This document shows positions 28,470 to 39,518 of a stretch of DNA of 64,000 bases, piece after piece. The DNA comes from Rhineura floridana. Taxonomy: Eukaryota; Chordata; Lepidosauria; Squamata; Rhineuridae. The stretch is taken from assembly GCF_030035675.1 (NCBI RefSeq), contig NC_084487.1, forward strand, positions 92,886,486 to 92,950,485. Reading direction: 5' to 3'. Below the pieces are notes generated by a model that saw only the letters and a program-made list of their open reading frames with translations, searched no databases and was not told the origin of the DNA. Within the stretch, counting starts at the first letter, position 1. Each line of letters opens with the position of its first letter. The position numbers and the translations under genes were made by a program.

Positions 28470-28775
28470 TAGTAAAGATCCAGTTAGTGGGTACCAGGAT
28501 TAGGGTGTTTTCAGTGGTAGCACCACAGTTGTGGAACTCTCTCTGCCCCGCTCTCTGTAGATGGAGATTGAAAACCTTTTTATTCCAGAAGGCCTTTTAT
28601 AATTGGTTTCTACTATTTTTATGTTATCTCTTCGGAGTTTTAATGCTACTGTCCTTTTATTTGCTCTCGATATTGGACTGATTTTTATATTTTATTCCAT
28701 TTGTATTTTTGTAAACTTTTTGGGGAAACAAATATTTTTAAAAGCAAGATGTCAATAATTAAAATAAAATATTCC
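28470..28775 (+). mobile_element. L2-like LINE C-terminus and 3' UTR
   Basis: Frame 28487-28681 has RVFSVVAPQLWNSLCP and RLKTFLFQKAFYNWF, as in the intact LINE's end. A 'tttttggggaaacaaatatt' tail follows. Confidence 0.78.
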
Positions 28776-29589
28776 ATTTACCATAATTGAACTCCATACA
28801 ATTACCATACAATGGACTCCATAAACTTCGGTCTGATCCTGGGTCTGAACTGATCCATAAAGGCATGTTCTTCCATTGTCATCCTGTGTGAACAGACCCA
28901 AACATAGCAACATTCAGGGGGTCTACTCTCAATAAATATCACCAGTTTTGTCTTATGCCACAAACCTCACAAATGCCAGAAGCCACAGTGCTGCTCTCAT
29001 TTGTGGAATGCAACAGCGTTATAAGTGTGATGGTCCCCTACCCTCAAATAGAAATATTTTCAAAAGTAAAATTATCTCATTTATGGAGCATTCATCTCTC
29101 TCACATCCTCTGCCAAGTAAAAATTTGCAAAAAGATTTCTGCACTTCCTTGACTTCAGGCAAGTAAGATATCCTTTGATGAAGTTAGAAGTTTCGCATAT
29201 AAATCAAAATAATGGCAGAAAGGTTGTTTTTAAGTCCATAGAATCATAATACATCTGGTAGAAAGCAGAGGGTCAGCTCCAAACTTCTGCTCTAAGCCAG
29301 CGGGTCTCAAATCCACCCCCCCACCCCCACGTACCACTTGAAAATTGCTGCAGGTCTCAGTGACCACTTAATAATTTTTAATTTTGTTCTACAAATCAAA
29401 GCACACACATAACTCATATCTAAATAACTGTAGTCTTGCCTTTCTAACATGATGGACGCCCCCCTTTTTTGAAGCCCAGTTCTTTGAAGTCAGGCATAGT
29501 GGTTGTCAACTTTAGTCTCAGGTCAGGTTCAACATTTAACCTGCTTCTGCATTTGGACTGAAAGGCTACAATAACTTCATCCCTGGGAA
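28776..29589. other. Intergenic; possible hAT end at about 29299-29350
   Basis: 'ccagcgggtctcaaatccac' with 'gtaccacttgaaaattgctg' resembles a hAT terminus region. Otherwise nothing. Confidence 0.35.
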
Positions 29590-29779
29590 GGGCCACAGTT
29601 CAGAGGTACAGCATCTGCTCTGCATGCAGAAGGTCCCAAGTTCAGTCTCCAGCATCTTCAGATAAGGCTGGGAATGTCCCCCATTTGAAACCCTGGGGAG
29701 CCACTGCCAGTGTAGACAATACTGAGACAGATGGACCAATCATCTAACTAAGTATAAGACAGCTTCCTATGTTCCTATG
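29590..29779 (+). mobile_element. tRNA-derived SINE
   Basis: Head 'gaggtacagcatctgctctg' with 'gcagaaggtcccaagttcag' (tRNA-like A and B boxes), body 'ggagccactgccagtgtaga', tail 'taagacagcttcctatgttc'. The last octamers look like a CR1 tail, so CR1 machinery may have moved it. Confidence 0.82.
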
Positions 29780-30895
29780 CAAAAACCCATCCCACACAGG
29801 TTGGGCCCTGGTCAAAATCGCCTTCATCTCTGTCCTTAGAAAAAACAAATCAAGCATAGGTCCGCAGACCACACTAAGGTCAATCTGGTCAATATTAGAC
29901 CTCACAGATTCCTTTATTATTCAGATTACAATACATCTGATAAGTGAGCAGACAAGTCTGACAAACAAAATAAGAAATCAAAAACCTACCACACATAGGA
30001 AAGCAAAACAGGCTCAGGATCTTAATGAGCGTGCCCCTGGAAAATGGGGCAGACTGTAAAGCAGATAATACCTGACACAGGAAAGGATTCCAATATCCTA
30101 TCTGTGGCAATTGCAAGAAAGAGGGGGGAAAGCCACAATCTTTTAAGAGAAGCGAGAACCTCCCCATCACAAATGGGTCATAAACACCAGATAAAAAAAT
30201 AATAAAACATCCCTCCTAAATGTGTCCAAATCTGTTCAGAATTTAAAACAATTTCCATTTCAGGTGATACAATAAATTAATAATTTGACTCACACTTAAA
30301 AAAAAAAAAACTAGTGAGGCTGCATTCCTATGCACAACAGTGAAGGATGATCCATTTGGGCGGATGGGACAGTACCTCGCCAGCCTGTCTGCCCACAACC
30401 AGCCAGCCAGCCCGCCCCAGCTGCCTCCCTTCTTACTTACAAGTTGTCAGCTCCACCTGGCATTGGCTCTGGTTCCACCTGCTGCTGGTCACCCCACCTT
30501 CCGCCCTACCAGTCCCAAGGGCACACTTACCTGGGAGCAACTGCCACTGGACACAATAAGACTTAATTTTTTTAAAAAAAACCTCAACTGTCAGGCTTAG
30601 AAACTACTAGCATTGTTAGAAACTATTATGTTGATGTCTAAACTTTTTGTAAGAATTAAATTTATGATGATCTATTAAAGGGATGAGGGACTTTAGGGGG
30701 CCAAATGCAGCCCTCAGGGCCTCTCTCTCTATCTGGCCTTCGGACTCTCCCTAGGCCCTGTTTTGCACCTTCTATGTTTTTGCCTGGCTGGAATATCATC
30801 CTTGAATGCCAATAATGCTGCTTGCAAGCATGGCTGGAGGAAGGACAAAGAGGGTGTGTGACTGCAAAGACACTAGTCCACTGTACAAAGGTAAA
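29780..30895. other. Intergenic, nothing recognised
   Basis: GC-richer around 30350-30545, where open frames lack domains. A 13-base A run lies at 30298-30310. Confidence 0.4.
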
Positions 30896-32163
30896 CTTCA
30901 TTAATAGGCAAAAAACCTTGTGGTTTAAGAATGTACCTATAGCCCACATATATTTCTATCAAACTAAAAAGCAGGGAAATTGGGCAGCTATAGTGAATAC
31001 ACCAGGGGACCAGGGGACTGCCCTACAAATTTGTCAAAATACAAACACAATTTGGGTTGGTCTTTCACAGTCCAATTCACTTCCTGTGGAGCTTGGAAGA
31101 CTTTGGTAACATGTGCCTCTGAGCATATGGTGAGTGGTGGCAACACCTGCCATCTCCAAAGATGGAGAATTACATTTTTGTATGTTTGTTGGTGTTCTCT
31201 TCCTTTGCTTCATTCCTGTGTTACTATTGTTTCTACAGAGAATTTAATCTAGAAAATTTTATTTCTCTCATTATTCATTCATTCTAGAAACCTTTCTTTT
31301 TATTAATTTCAAAGCCTTTTTATTGGTCAGTGTCATATGATGGTGAAGACAGCCTTTTGGCGTTTCAAATTGTTCTATTTCTATTTTGGGTGCATTAACA
31401 GTTGAATCTCAAACTGCAGTTTGATGTAAAATCAGACGGATTACAATATGTTGCTACTTCAGGAGTGACTCTAGCTGTTGAAAAAAACAAACTTAGCCTG
31501 CCCAAGATGCATGTTTTCAGCCTGCATGGCCAATTAAAAACATAGAGCACACCTAGAATTTTGCTAGAATATATTTCACCTCCCACTGTTTTATCTTGTG
31601 CAAACTGAGACACTCCTCATGTCCACTGGAGACTATTGTGCAGAACAGTCAGTGCCATTATTCCACAATTGTTTTTGTAGTTTTTTAGTGTAAATTTTGC
31701 ATACTGTTACTGTACTTCACAGATTCACAGAAATAGAAGCAAAAGAAAATGATTTCCTATAGGAAACTTCACTAAAATTGCAAAGTAAATCAGACATATT
31801 TAAAGTGACTATCTGAACTATGTCACCTGTCTTTATAATGTTGCTTCCTCCCTGCTAAACCAAGATCTGAACAGCACATCTTGTTTATATTATTTGGGTT
31901 GATTGCAGGTGTTGCCACCACTCATCATATGCTCAGAGGCACGTTACCAAATTCTTCCAAGCTACACAGGAAGTGGATTGGGCTGTGAAAGACCAACCCA
32001 AATTGTGTTCGTATTTTGACCAATTTGTAGGGCAGTACAATATCTCTGAGAGGAGGTCAGGTCTCCTGCTCCCCTGGTGCATTCACTATAGCTGCCCAAT
32101 TTCCCTGCTTTTTAAAGTTTGATAGAAATAAACTGCAAGGTTTTTTGCCTATTAATGAATTTC
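30896..32163. repeat. Large inverted repeat: arms 30896-31149 and 31909-32163
   Basis: The left arm 'ttcattaataggcaaaaaac ... caatttgggttggtctttca ... gtggtggcaacacctgc' is matched in inverse by the right arm 'gcaggtgttgccaccac ... tgaaagaccaacccaaattg ... gttttttgcctattaatgaa'. Identity is high except for about 30 bp missing from the left arm around 31008-31018. The roughly 760-bp middle is not repeated. Two oppositely oriented copies of one element, or one element with long terminal inverted repeats, would both fit. Confidence 0.85.
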
Positions 32164-32222
32164 TCTCCTTTTTAATCTGGGAGGTAAGAAATGGGATCCT
32201 GTGCAAACTTGCCAAGAATGGA

Positions 32223-32995
32223 TTGATCATTTGTATGCTTATTGAGTTCAGTGGGATTTACTCCCCTGCGATCATGCTTACGATAGGTGGAACTGACCAC
32301 AGGGGATGGGGAGGGTGAAGGAGGGAGGGGAGGAAGGGCAAAGGGGAGGAGGGGGATGGGAGGAAGGAGGAGGGGAGGAGAAGGACAGGTTTGATTATTT
32401 GCATGTTTATTGAGTTCAGTGGGATTTACTCCTGTGCAATCATGCTTATGATAGGTAAAACTGACCAGGGGGGGGGAGGGAGGGACGGCTGGAGCGGGCA
32501 GGGAAGGAGGAAGAAGGAAGAGGGGAGGGGAGGAGGTAGGGAGAGGAAAGGGGAAGGAGGGGAAAGGCAGGTCTGATCATTTGCATGCTTATTGATCTCA
32601 ATGGGATTTACTCCTATGTAATCATGGTTAGGATAGGTAAAACTGACCAGGGGGCAGGAGCAGGGGGAGGGGAGAGGAGAGGGAAGGAGAAAGGGAGGGG
32701 AGAGGGGAGAGAAAGGAGGGGGAGAGAGGGGATTGGAGGGGGAAGGGAAAAGGAAAGGACAGGGGAGGGCAAGTTTGATCATTTGCATGCTTATTGAGTT
32801 CAATGGTATTTACTCCTGTGCAATCATGCTTAAGTCAGGTAAAACTGACCATGGGGAGGGGAGGAGGAAGGAGGGGATTGGAGGGGGAGGGAAGGGACAA
32901 GAGGGGGGATAGGAGGAAGGAGAAGGGAGGGTGGGTTTGATCAGTTGCATATATTTTGAGTTCAATGGGATTTATTTCAGTGCAATCATGTTTGA
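32223..32995 (+). repeat. Minisatellite, five units of 163-202 bp with purine-rich arms
   Basis: Each unit opens with an anchor of about 70-75 bp: 'ttgatcatttgcatgcttat', 'tgagttcagtgggatttact', 'caatcatgcttaggataggt', 'aaaactgacca'. This is followed by 90-130 bp of almost pure G and A on the plus strand. Units begin near 32223, 32391, 32572, 32774 and 32937. The last has lost its purine arm. Confidence 0.9.
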
Positions 32996-33002
32996 AAATG
33001 GA

Positions 33003-33202
33003 AATGGACTGCCTTCAAGTCGATCCCAACTTATGGCAACCCTATGAATAGTGTTTTCATGGTAAATGATATTCAGAGGTGGCTTTACCATTGCCTTCCT
33101 CTGAGGCTGAGAGGCAGTGACTGGCCCAAGGTCACCCAGTGAGCTTCATGGCTGTGTGGGGATTAGAACCCTGGTCTCCCAGGTCGTAGTCCAACACTGA
33201 CC
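33003..33202 (-). mobile_element. MIR-like tRNA-derived SINE, nearly full
   Basis: Minus strand: part of the head ('ggactacgacctgggagacc', 'agggttctaatccccac'), the CORE-like 'actgggtgaccttgggccag' and the tail 'cgacttgaaggcagtccatt'. Same family as 39332-39518. It lies at the end of the minisatellite. Confidence 0.88.
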
Positions 33203-33364
33203 TGGGGGAGGGGCAGGGGAGGAGATTGGATGGGTGGGCACTGGGAAGAGGGGAAGCCCCTTTCCTTTCCAAAAGGAAAACACTGTGAACAGTATCATTG
33301 CTTTTCAGGGTTTCCCCCATCTTTTTATTCTACAGCAGACACATGTAGCCGCCCACCCAAATTT

Positions 33365-33672
33365 AAACTAAAACTGTCCCTGGCCACATCCACACCAGGC
33401 CTTTATTTCACTTTAGACAGCCATGGCTTCTCCCAAAGAATCCTGGGAAGTGTAGTTAGTGAAAGGTGCTGAGAGCTGCTAGGAGATGCCCTGTTCCCCG
33501 CACAGACCTTCAATCAGAGTGACTGACTGTTAAACCACTCTGGCACTGGACCTCTGTCAGGAGAATAGCAGTCTCCTCTCAGCACCCTTCACAAACTACA
33601 CTTTCCAGGATTCTCTGAAGGAAGCCATGACTGTCTCATGTAAAATCAAAGTCTGGTGTGGGTTAGGCCCCC
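33365..33672. mobile_element. PIF/Harbinger-like palindromic MITE, diverged
   Basis: 'caaagaatcctgggaagtgt' on the left is mirrored by 'tacactttccaggattctct' on the right, with outer 'ggccacatccacaccaggcc' against 'ggtgtgggttaggcc'. Same family as 36297-36632. Confidence 0.72.
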
Positions 33673-34619
33673 TGATTAGGCAAGCAAAGCAGCTGTGAGT
33701 CTGGCGTTTAGAACACTGACAGTTGGCTCTTACTGAGCAAGCCCAACATTATCATTCAGTTCAATGCAAAATTTCTTAAATTAATTAAAAATCAGCCAGG
33801 CATTTTTTTAACTTTTAAACTGCAGAAGATGAATTTCAGAGTATGAGGCAAGGTCAGTAACAGGATTACAGATCCTCTGTGAACATGGCTGATTTTTAAT
33901 TAATTTCAACAGATTATGAGAACTCTCAGAGAAAAAAGTCCAAAAGGGCTCTGGGGTTTTTATTTCTCTTTTTAGACTTTGAACTATCTATTCACTCTGA
34001 CTGTTTTGTGTATTGCCAAGAAAATTGAGAGGGTTGTTAAGCAAGCGTTCCTGAGTTCAGGACTATAAGTTTTGTAAGGTTTTGTTTTGAAATGAGCTTA
34101 TGGGAAGCATCAGAATGGCATGGGGGTATTCTCAATTTAACATTGCGGAATGTGAAAAATCCACACTGTCTATAGTATACAGCCACTCTTGTGGCTGTAT
34201 AATTCACTTTTATTGCTCTGCCCCCTTTTGCCTCTGGTCCAGCTTGCCAGGGGCATGTAGTCCCTCGACAATTGTCCAGAAGGGAATGTGGCCTGTGGAC
34301 TAAAAAGGGTTTCCCACCACCCGTGATCTATTACATATTGATATATAAACCGTTTCTAAAATTCCAAACTTTAACTAGTTACGATCACATTCCAGAAGAT
34401 TATTCAGTAATCTCATGTGGCATGAGGAGAATTCATAGTAAAATGAAACAGGGTGAACAGATAGCGAAGAAATTCAAATAAACGTTTTTCACAAGGCATT
34501 ATCAAATCCAAAGTAGTTCGGTTTCTTGCTTTCTTAATTTCGACGCAAACTTACTTTTGTGGAGGGCTGGTTGATTTACTTGACTGCACATAGACCAGAC
34601 AAAACCACATTTTTACATG
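33673..34619. other. Upstream region of WNT16, nothing recognised
   Basis: Unique-looking A/T-rich sequence; no gene seen. Confidence 0.4.
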
Positions 34620-34841
34620 ACTATGAACGCACGTAAAGGGAGACCACGAGCTGGCGACGGCTTCAGAGTCCTCGACGCCCCGCCCAAGGCAATAAGAACA
34701 ATGTTTAATATTTATTATCTGCCCTTAGCCAATGAAGCGGGTGGCAGGGGGCAGAAGAAGCGGAAGTTGAAAGAAGCGAGAAAAGTCATCAGAACTTTCC
34801 TCACCTTTGAATGGGACGCTGCTCTCTCTCCCTCCTCCCAT

Positions 34842-34874
<33 letters not shown>

Positions 34875-35097
34875 GCTTTCCCTGTTCGGTCCAGCCGCTG
34901 GATCATCACCGGATCTAGGTACCCTCGCTGGTGATCTGCATGAGCGGAGCCGACAGCGGCGGGTCCCTAAAGGGGAAAGGGTTTTAAGGCGCCACCTCTT
35001 CAAAACAGACGATTTTGAAGCCAGGGAGTGTCTCGGCAGGAGCAGAGAGGAAGAGCGGTAGGCGCTCCGACTCCCAAGAGAACTCAATGCGTTGGCT
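34620..35097 (+). promoter_or_regulatory. WNT16: WNT16 proximal promoter / 5' UTR region
   Basis: CpG density rises from about 34620 to 35240 compared with the flanks. A CCAAT box lies at 34729-34733 ('ttagccaatgaag'), about 365 bp before the start codon. No clear TATA box was found. The transcription start cannot be fixed from sequence. A (CA)15 tract lies at 34843-34873. An out-of-frame ATG at 35087 in a weak context overlaps the main start. Confidence 0.55.
34843..34873 (+). repeat. (CA)15 dinucleotide microsatellite near WNT16 start
   Basis: 31 bases of uninterrupted CA, ending 224 bp before the WNT16 start codon. Confidence 0.95.
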
Positions 35098-35195
35098 ATG
35101 GAGAAAGGGGCGCCCTTTGGACTACCTCGCCTCTGGGTGCTGTGGACCGCGTTGCTCTTGGAACTCTGCCCCTGTGGCGCCCACGGCAACTGGAT
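35098..35195 (+). CDS. WNT16: WNT16 coding exon 1 (signal peptide)
   Basis: WNT16 is a secreted, lipid-modified Wnt ligand acting through Frizzled receptors. ATG at 35098 has G at -3 and +4, a strong context. The exon encodes residues 1-32 plus two bases of codon 33: MEKGAPFGLPRLWVLWTALL followed by LELCPCGAHGNW. The hydrophobic core at residues 11-23 and small residues at 26-30 make a signal peptide with likely cleavage near G30. The donor is 'gtgagt'. The next exon completes ATG and gives NWMWLGIA, as I recall from human WNT16. The first exon may have alternatives upstream (known for human WNT16); none is recognisable here. Confidence 0.95.
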
Positions 35196-36296
35196 GTGAG
35201 TAGAGGGGAACACAAGTGGGAGCCGGGCGGCGTGGGAACACCTCCCTGGGATCTACCTAGCTCTTCCAACCTGCTCTAGGGAAGGGAGCATCGGGCACCT
35301 CATCTCTTGCCTTGGATTCAGGGTTGGGGCGTTTTCCCGCACCACACAAAAACCGTCTTTTGCATTTCCACGCGTTATGAAATGCAGTTGAGCAACAACC
35401 CACAAACCACGTTGTTACTGTTTTTAATGAAACGCTACCAGTGGCATTTAAAGCGTTTCAGTGGATTGTAATGCGACACTGAAACCTTTCGCACCCATGG
35501 TCAGAATGCTCATTCTCGTAACTGATGCTGTCGCATTAGTAAAACTCCAAGGGCCACATGCATCGCCATTTATATTGATTTAAAACATGAGCCACTTTCT
35601 TCTGAGGAGACTTTTGAAAAGTTAAGGGAATTCTGTTCTCTTCTTGAGAGAACCTCAAAGGCAATGTAAATCTCACGTGAAAATGCTCTTAACATGCCTT
35701 TTTAAAGTTTCTGTTGCACTACTGGACTGGTGATACTGCCCTGAATAAATGTCATATATAATGAAAGAGATATTAAATGTATATATTCACCCGCATAGAT
35801 TTTGCATTAAATAACAAAACATTCCAAACAAAGCAAAAGAGAAAGCTTATTTCAGCCTTACAGATGAATAAAGTATCCTAGAACGTGGAATTTCAAAGCA
35901 TTAACAACATTCACAAATCATGGAAGCAAATTTCACATTTATTTTATTTTATATTTTATTATTGTGTGACAAGAACCTCAAACCTTAATTGGCTAGAATG
36001 TTCAAATCCATTAAAAACTTTGTTAAAACTTCTGGAACCTCAAAGGCAGTTTGAGGGCTCCTCTGTGGAGATAGTCTTACATGCAGCTGGGCTGCACCTC
36101 TGTTATTCCAGATTAATTGTGTTATAACTGCCTCACCAGCATTACTGTGACTAAAGATCACCTCTGTATACAACAACACAGATGAGGAAATTGGTCCTTT
36201 AACCATTCTGATTACAAAGTTATAGTGCATTGAAGGGAATGTTCATTCATATGCTGACTTTAATGAAATGAAAGGCCATCTGTTATAATATTCTAC

Positions 36297-36632
36297 GGCC
36301 ATATTCACACCATACATTTATTCCACTATTGTTCCACTTCACCAGTCATGGCTTCCCCCAAAGAATCTTGGGAAGTGTAGTTTGTGAAGGGTGCTGAGAG
36401 TTCTTAGGAGACCCCTATTCTCACAGAGCTACAATTCCCAGAATGGTTTAACAGTCAGCCCCTCGGCCTCTTCCCAGAGGACTCTGGGAATTGTAGCTCT
36501 GTGAGGGGATTAGTGGTCTCCTAACAACTCTCAGCATCCTTCACAAACTGCACTTCCCAGGATTCTTTGGGGGAAGTCATGACTGTTTAAAGTGGAATAA
36601 TAGTGGAATAAATGTATGGTGTGAATGTGGCC
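36297..36632. mobile_element. PIF/Harbinger-like palindromic MITE, complete (336 bp)
   Basis: Outer ends 'ggccatattcacaccataca' and 'tgtatggtgtgaatgtggcc' are exact inverses. Inside, 'cccaaagaatcttgggaagt' pairs with 'cttcccaggattctttgggg', and 'cagagctacaattcccagaa' pairs with 'ctctgggaattgtagctctg'. The right flank is TTA; the left is TAC. Superfamily is inferred from the GG ends and the 3-bp duplication seen at 7129-7806. Confidence 0.82.
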
Positions 36633-36837
36633 TTAGTTTAGCTTTTCAGTTTAGAGGGGGGAAAGTGAGTAAAGAGGGGGGCATGACAGAATGTATACAA
36701 TTAAGCATGATGTGAAGAAAGTGGATTGAGAAGCTTTTCTTTCTCCTTCTGTAGTACCAGAATCCAGGGTCATCCAGTGAAGCAGATGGAGATGGATGGG
36801 AGAATCTCCAATTATAGGAGATTCAGCAAACCAGTCC

Positions 36838-36952
36838 CTGGGGAACAGCAGTGTGATCTCTTGCTTGTGAGCTACCGATAGGCATCTGGTTGAAAAGAGA
36901 ATGCTCGATTAGATAGGCTTTTGGTCTGATCCTCTTAGTTGGTTCTCATAGG
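36838..36952 (+). mobile_element. CR1 LINE 3' terminus, worn
   Basis: 'gagctaccgataggcatctg', 'gctcgattagataggctttt', 'ggtctgatcctcttagttgg' line up with the CR1 end at 42758-42928 at low identity. Confidence 0.6.
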
Positions 36953-37925
36953 CTGTATTTTCAAACCGATTCTGTGAAATGATTCTATTCCTTTCATATT
37001 CTCAGTGATAATTCTGTGCTCAGGATCCAAAATCTAGAATCCTACTCATGGAATCCTGCCTTTTTTAAAAAATGCAATAACAACTCATAAATGTCAAATG
37101 TTATGTCAGAATAGGCCTGGGATGTTTATGGGAATGTATTAACGGCAGGTGTGGTTCAGGCTGTTATAATCATGTAGTGGTAACTTTGTACATTTTTTAT
37201 TAAAAGTTGTGAAGTGTCTTGCTGTTTAAAATCCTGTATTTTCCCAAGCGACTCCAAGAGTGATGTTTGAATTCTCCTGTATCAGTACATCAAAAGGAAA
37301 AGCCCAATTGTTCTGAATATACAATGAGTTTTAAAAGTGTCTTTTATTTTTTCTGGTTTTTTTCCCAGTAAAAGGGCTTTGAAGGTGTCAGATGCATGGT
37401 TCCAACCCCCTTTCTGACTTCTGCCAATTCAGATGGACTAGCACAGCACTGGAGTGGGCCCAATTAGGTCAGCCAGACACCCCCATTCCCATTTGGCCTG
37501 TGAGGCCATTTTGGCTCAGCCCACCTGTCCTACCCCTGAGGTCATATATGACATCAGATGTGAAGCAGGTAAACATGCAGCTGAGCTGAAAGACAAACTG
37601 TGAAAGTAAAAACTGGGTCACTCGATGTCTTTGTGATGCCATGTGATTGACAGGTGACTGGCTCTGCATAGCTGTCAAACTTAGGCCTCTGGGTGTGAGA
37701 GAGATAATGACCCAGCCTGCAGAATCATCTCAGCAACAGACTTGCTCTGCCCCACATCCGGCGCTAACCCCATCTACTCCTCTCCAGCCCTACTTGATTG
37801 CCTTATTTCAGGGCTCCCTGACCTATTACAACTGCTGGGGAGTATGCCATTTGGAAGCACCTTATCTTGCTTTCACAAGTGACCCAATGAAGATAAAAAG
37901 GGCACTTTTTAAAATAATAATAATA

Positions 37926-38031
37926 ATAAAGTTACTTTTTTGAACTATAACTCCCACCAGCCCAATCCAGTGACCATGCTGACTGGGGCTGATGGAAGTT
38001 GTAGTTCAAAAAAGTAACTTTTCCAAGCTCT
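37926..38031. mobile_element. Palindromic hAT-type MITE, left end clipped
   Basis: 'aaagttacttttttgaacta' and 'tagttcaaaaaagtaacttt' are inverses, and the right end is 'ccaagctctg'. The outermost left bases are lost next to an AAT run. Confidence 0.82.
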
Positions 38032-38095
38032 GCCCAGATCTTCCTACAATTGCTTCCACTGAGCAGTAGGAAGGCTGTCAATATTATCTGTAAGG

Positions 38096-38231
38096 CAGAG
38101 TAGTCAACATGGTGCCCTCCAGTTGTTGTAGAGTACAACTCCCATCTTTCTTGGCCAGCGTGGCCAATGGGGAGGGATGATGGGCACTGTAGTCCAACAA
38201 CATCCAAATGGCACCACCTTGGCCATCTCTG
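38096..38231. mobile_element. Palindromic hAT-type MITE
   Basis: Ends 'cagagtagtcaacatggtgc' and 'gcaccaccttggccatctctg' pair, around 'gtagagtacaactcccatct' and 'gggcactgtagtccaacaac'. Target duplication is weak. Confidence 0.72.
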
Positions 38232-38409
38232 CTATGGTGTCTTCCATGAAGTTGTGTCCTTTGACTCTCCCCGTGGTTTGACAGTAGTGTGTGTTTTCAT
38301 TTCTTGTCACTGGTCTATGGCTCTACTTGCCTGTTGTGGCCTCTCTATATTGTCAGTGTAAAATGAAATATCTGGTACTTGCATCTCACCCCAGGGGCTG
38401 CTTTTGCAG

Positions 38410-38684
38410 GTGGTTGGGCATTGCCTCCATTGGTGTTCCGGAGAAACTGGGTTGTGCGAACCTGCCACTGAATGGTCATCAAAAGGACCTGTGCAAGAAG
38501 AAACCCTACCTCCTGCCTAGCATCCAAGAAGGAGCACGCCTGGGCCTTGAGGAATGCCAGAGCCAGTTCAAACATGAGCGCTGGAACTGCCTCCTCTCAC
38601 CGGATACGGCTGCTACAGCTTCCAACCCTTCACCCATCTCTGTGGCTCCTGCCTTCTCCATCTTTGGCTATGAGCTAAGCAGCG
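38410..38684 (+). CDS. WNT16: WNT16 coding exon 2
   Basis: 275 bp, acceptor 'cttttgcag', donor 'gtatgt'. It encodes residues 33-125 (both ends split codons): [49 protein letters not shown], ending FGYELSSG. These are hallmark Wnt N-terminal motifs, including the conserved cysteines. The stretch after RWNC ([20 protein letters not shown]) is several residues longer than the corresponding human loop as I recall it, which accounts for most of the length difference (374 against 365 residues). Confidence 0.97.
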
Positions 38685-38828
38685 GTATGTTTTTTGGCAG
38701 AAAAAAAAAAAAATCACAGGCTTGAGCCACACAGTTTCTTTGTCTCTGAGGCATGTGCAGAATCCCAGCCGCACCATGCCCCTTCTCATAGGAGCCTGCT
38801 GGGGTTTCAGTTGAGGAATAAAACAGCT

Positions 38829-39025
38829 GCAGGTAGCTCAGTCACAGAGCACATGGCTGCCATGCAGAAGGTCCCTGGTTCAGTCCTCGCCATCTCCGGC
38901 TGGGGATGGAAAAGACCTCTGTCTAAAACTCCCAAGAGCTGCTGCCAGTTGAGGGTAGACAGTACTTGATTAGATGGACCAATGGTCTGATTTGAGATAA
39001 GGCAGCTTTGTATGATCCTGAACAT
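38829..39025 (+). mobile_element. tRNA-derived SINE
   Basis: Head 'caggtagctcagtcacagag' with 'tgcagaaggtccctggttca', body 'aagagctgctgccagttgag', tail 'gataaggcagctttgtatga'. Same family as 29590-29779. Confidence 0.82.
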
Positions 39026-39331
39026 GCTACTCCTTGATAGTTTCTGGATCTTAAGGTAACAGCAGCTGGCAGCAGCAGCTAAGAATTCATTACTCGGGGA
39101 GAGTTCCGAGCGACACTTAAGCTTAAACTACACTTTACCCAAACTTCCATGTTTCTTTCCTCCATATTTTTGCTTTAAAAAAATCAGCCTAGCCAGCCTG
39201 CAAATTGGAAAAGAGAAAAGGCAGCTGTTTAACCCATTCCTCTCCTCCACTTGATAACCTGAAGAGTCCCTGCCAGTCCAAGCAGACAACACTGTATTAG
39301 AAGGACAATTAGGCTGGCCTTGGATATACTT

Positions 39332-39518
39332 GGAGAGCCAGTGTGGTGTAGTGGTTAAGGTGTTGGACTACGACCTGGGAGACCAGGCTTCGAATCCCCA
39401 CATAGCCATGAAACTCACTGGGTGACCTTGGGCCAGTCACTGCCTCTCAGCCTCATGAAAACCCTATTCATAGGGTCGCCATAAGTCGGGATCGACTTGA
39501 AGGCAGTGCATTTACTTT
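39332..39518 (+). mobile_element. MIR-like tRNA-derived SINE, full length
   Basis: tRNA-like head with A box ('gtagtggttaagg') and B box ('gcttcgaatcccc'), the CORE-like 'ctgggtgaccttgggccagt', and the tail 'tcgggatcgacttgaaggca'. The best copy of its family in the window. Confidence 0.9.

Larger units (their letters stand above)
35196..38409 (+). other. WNT16: WNT16 intron 1
   Basis: 3.2 kb, donor 'gtgagt' and acceptor 'cttttgcag'. It holds a PIF/Harbinger-like MITE (36297-36632), a worn CR1 end (36838-36952) and two palindromic hAT-type MITEs (37926-38031 and 38096-38231). 37400-37640 resembles the hAT-type element at 57853-58322. Confidence 0.85.

Noticed and set aside
32426-32803. 125-codon proline/serine-rich open frame on the minus strand
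   Set aside because: It is the translation of the purine-rich minisatellite; periodic, with no domain or gene context.
39332-39420. A tRNA gene (A and B boxes present)
   Set aside because: No acceptor-stem pairing and the SINE body follows directly; the same holds for the heads at 20813-21000, 29590-29779 and 38829-39025.
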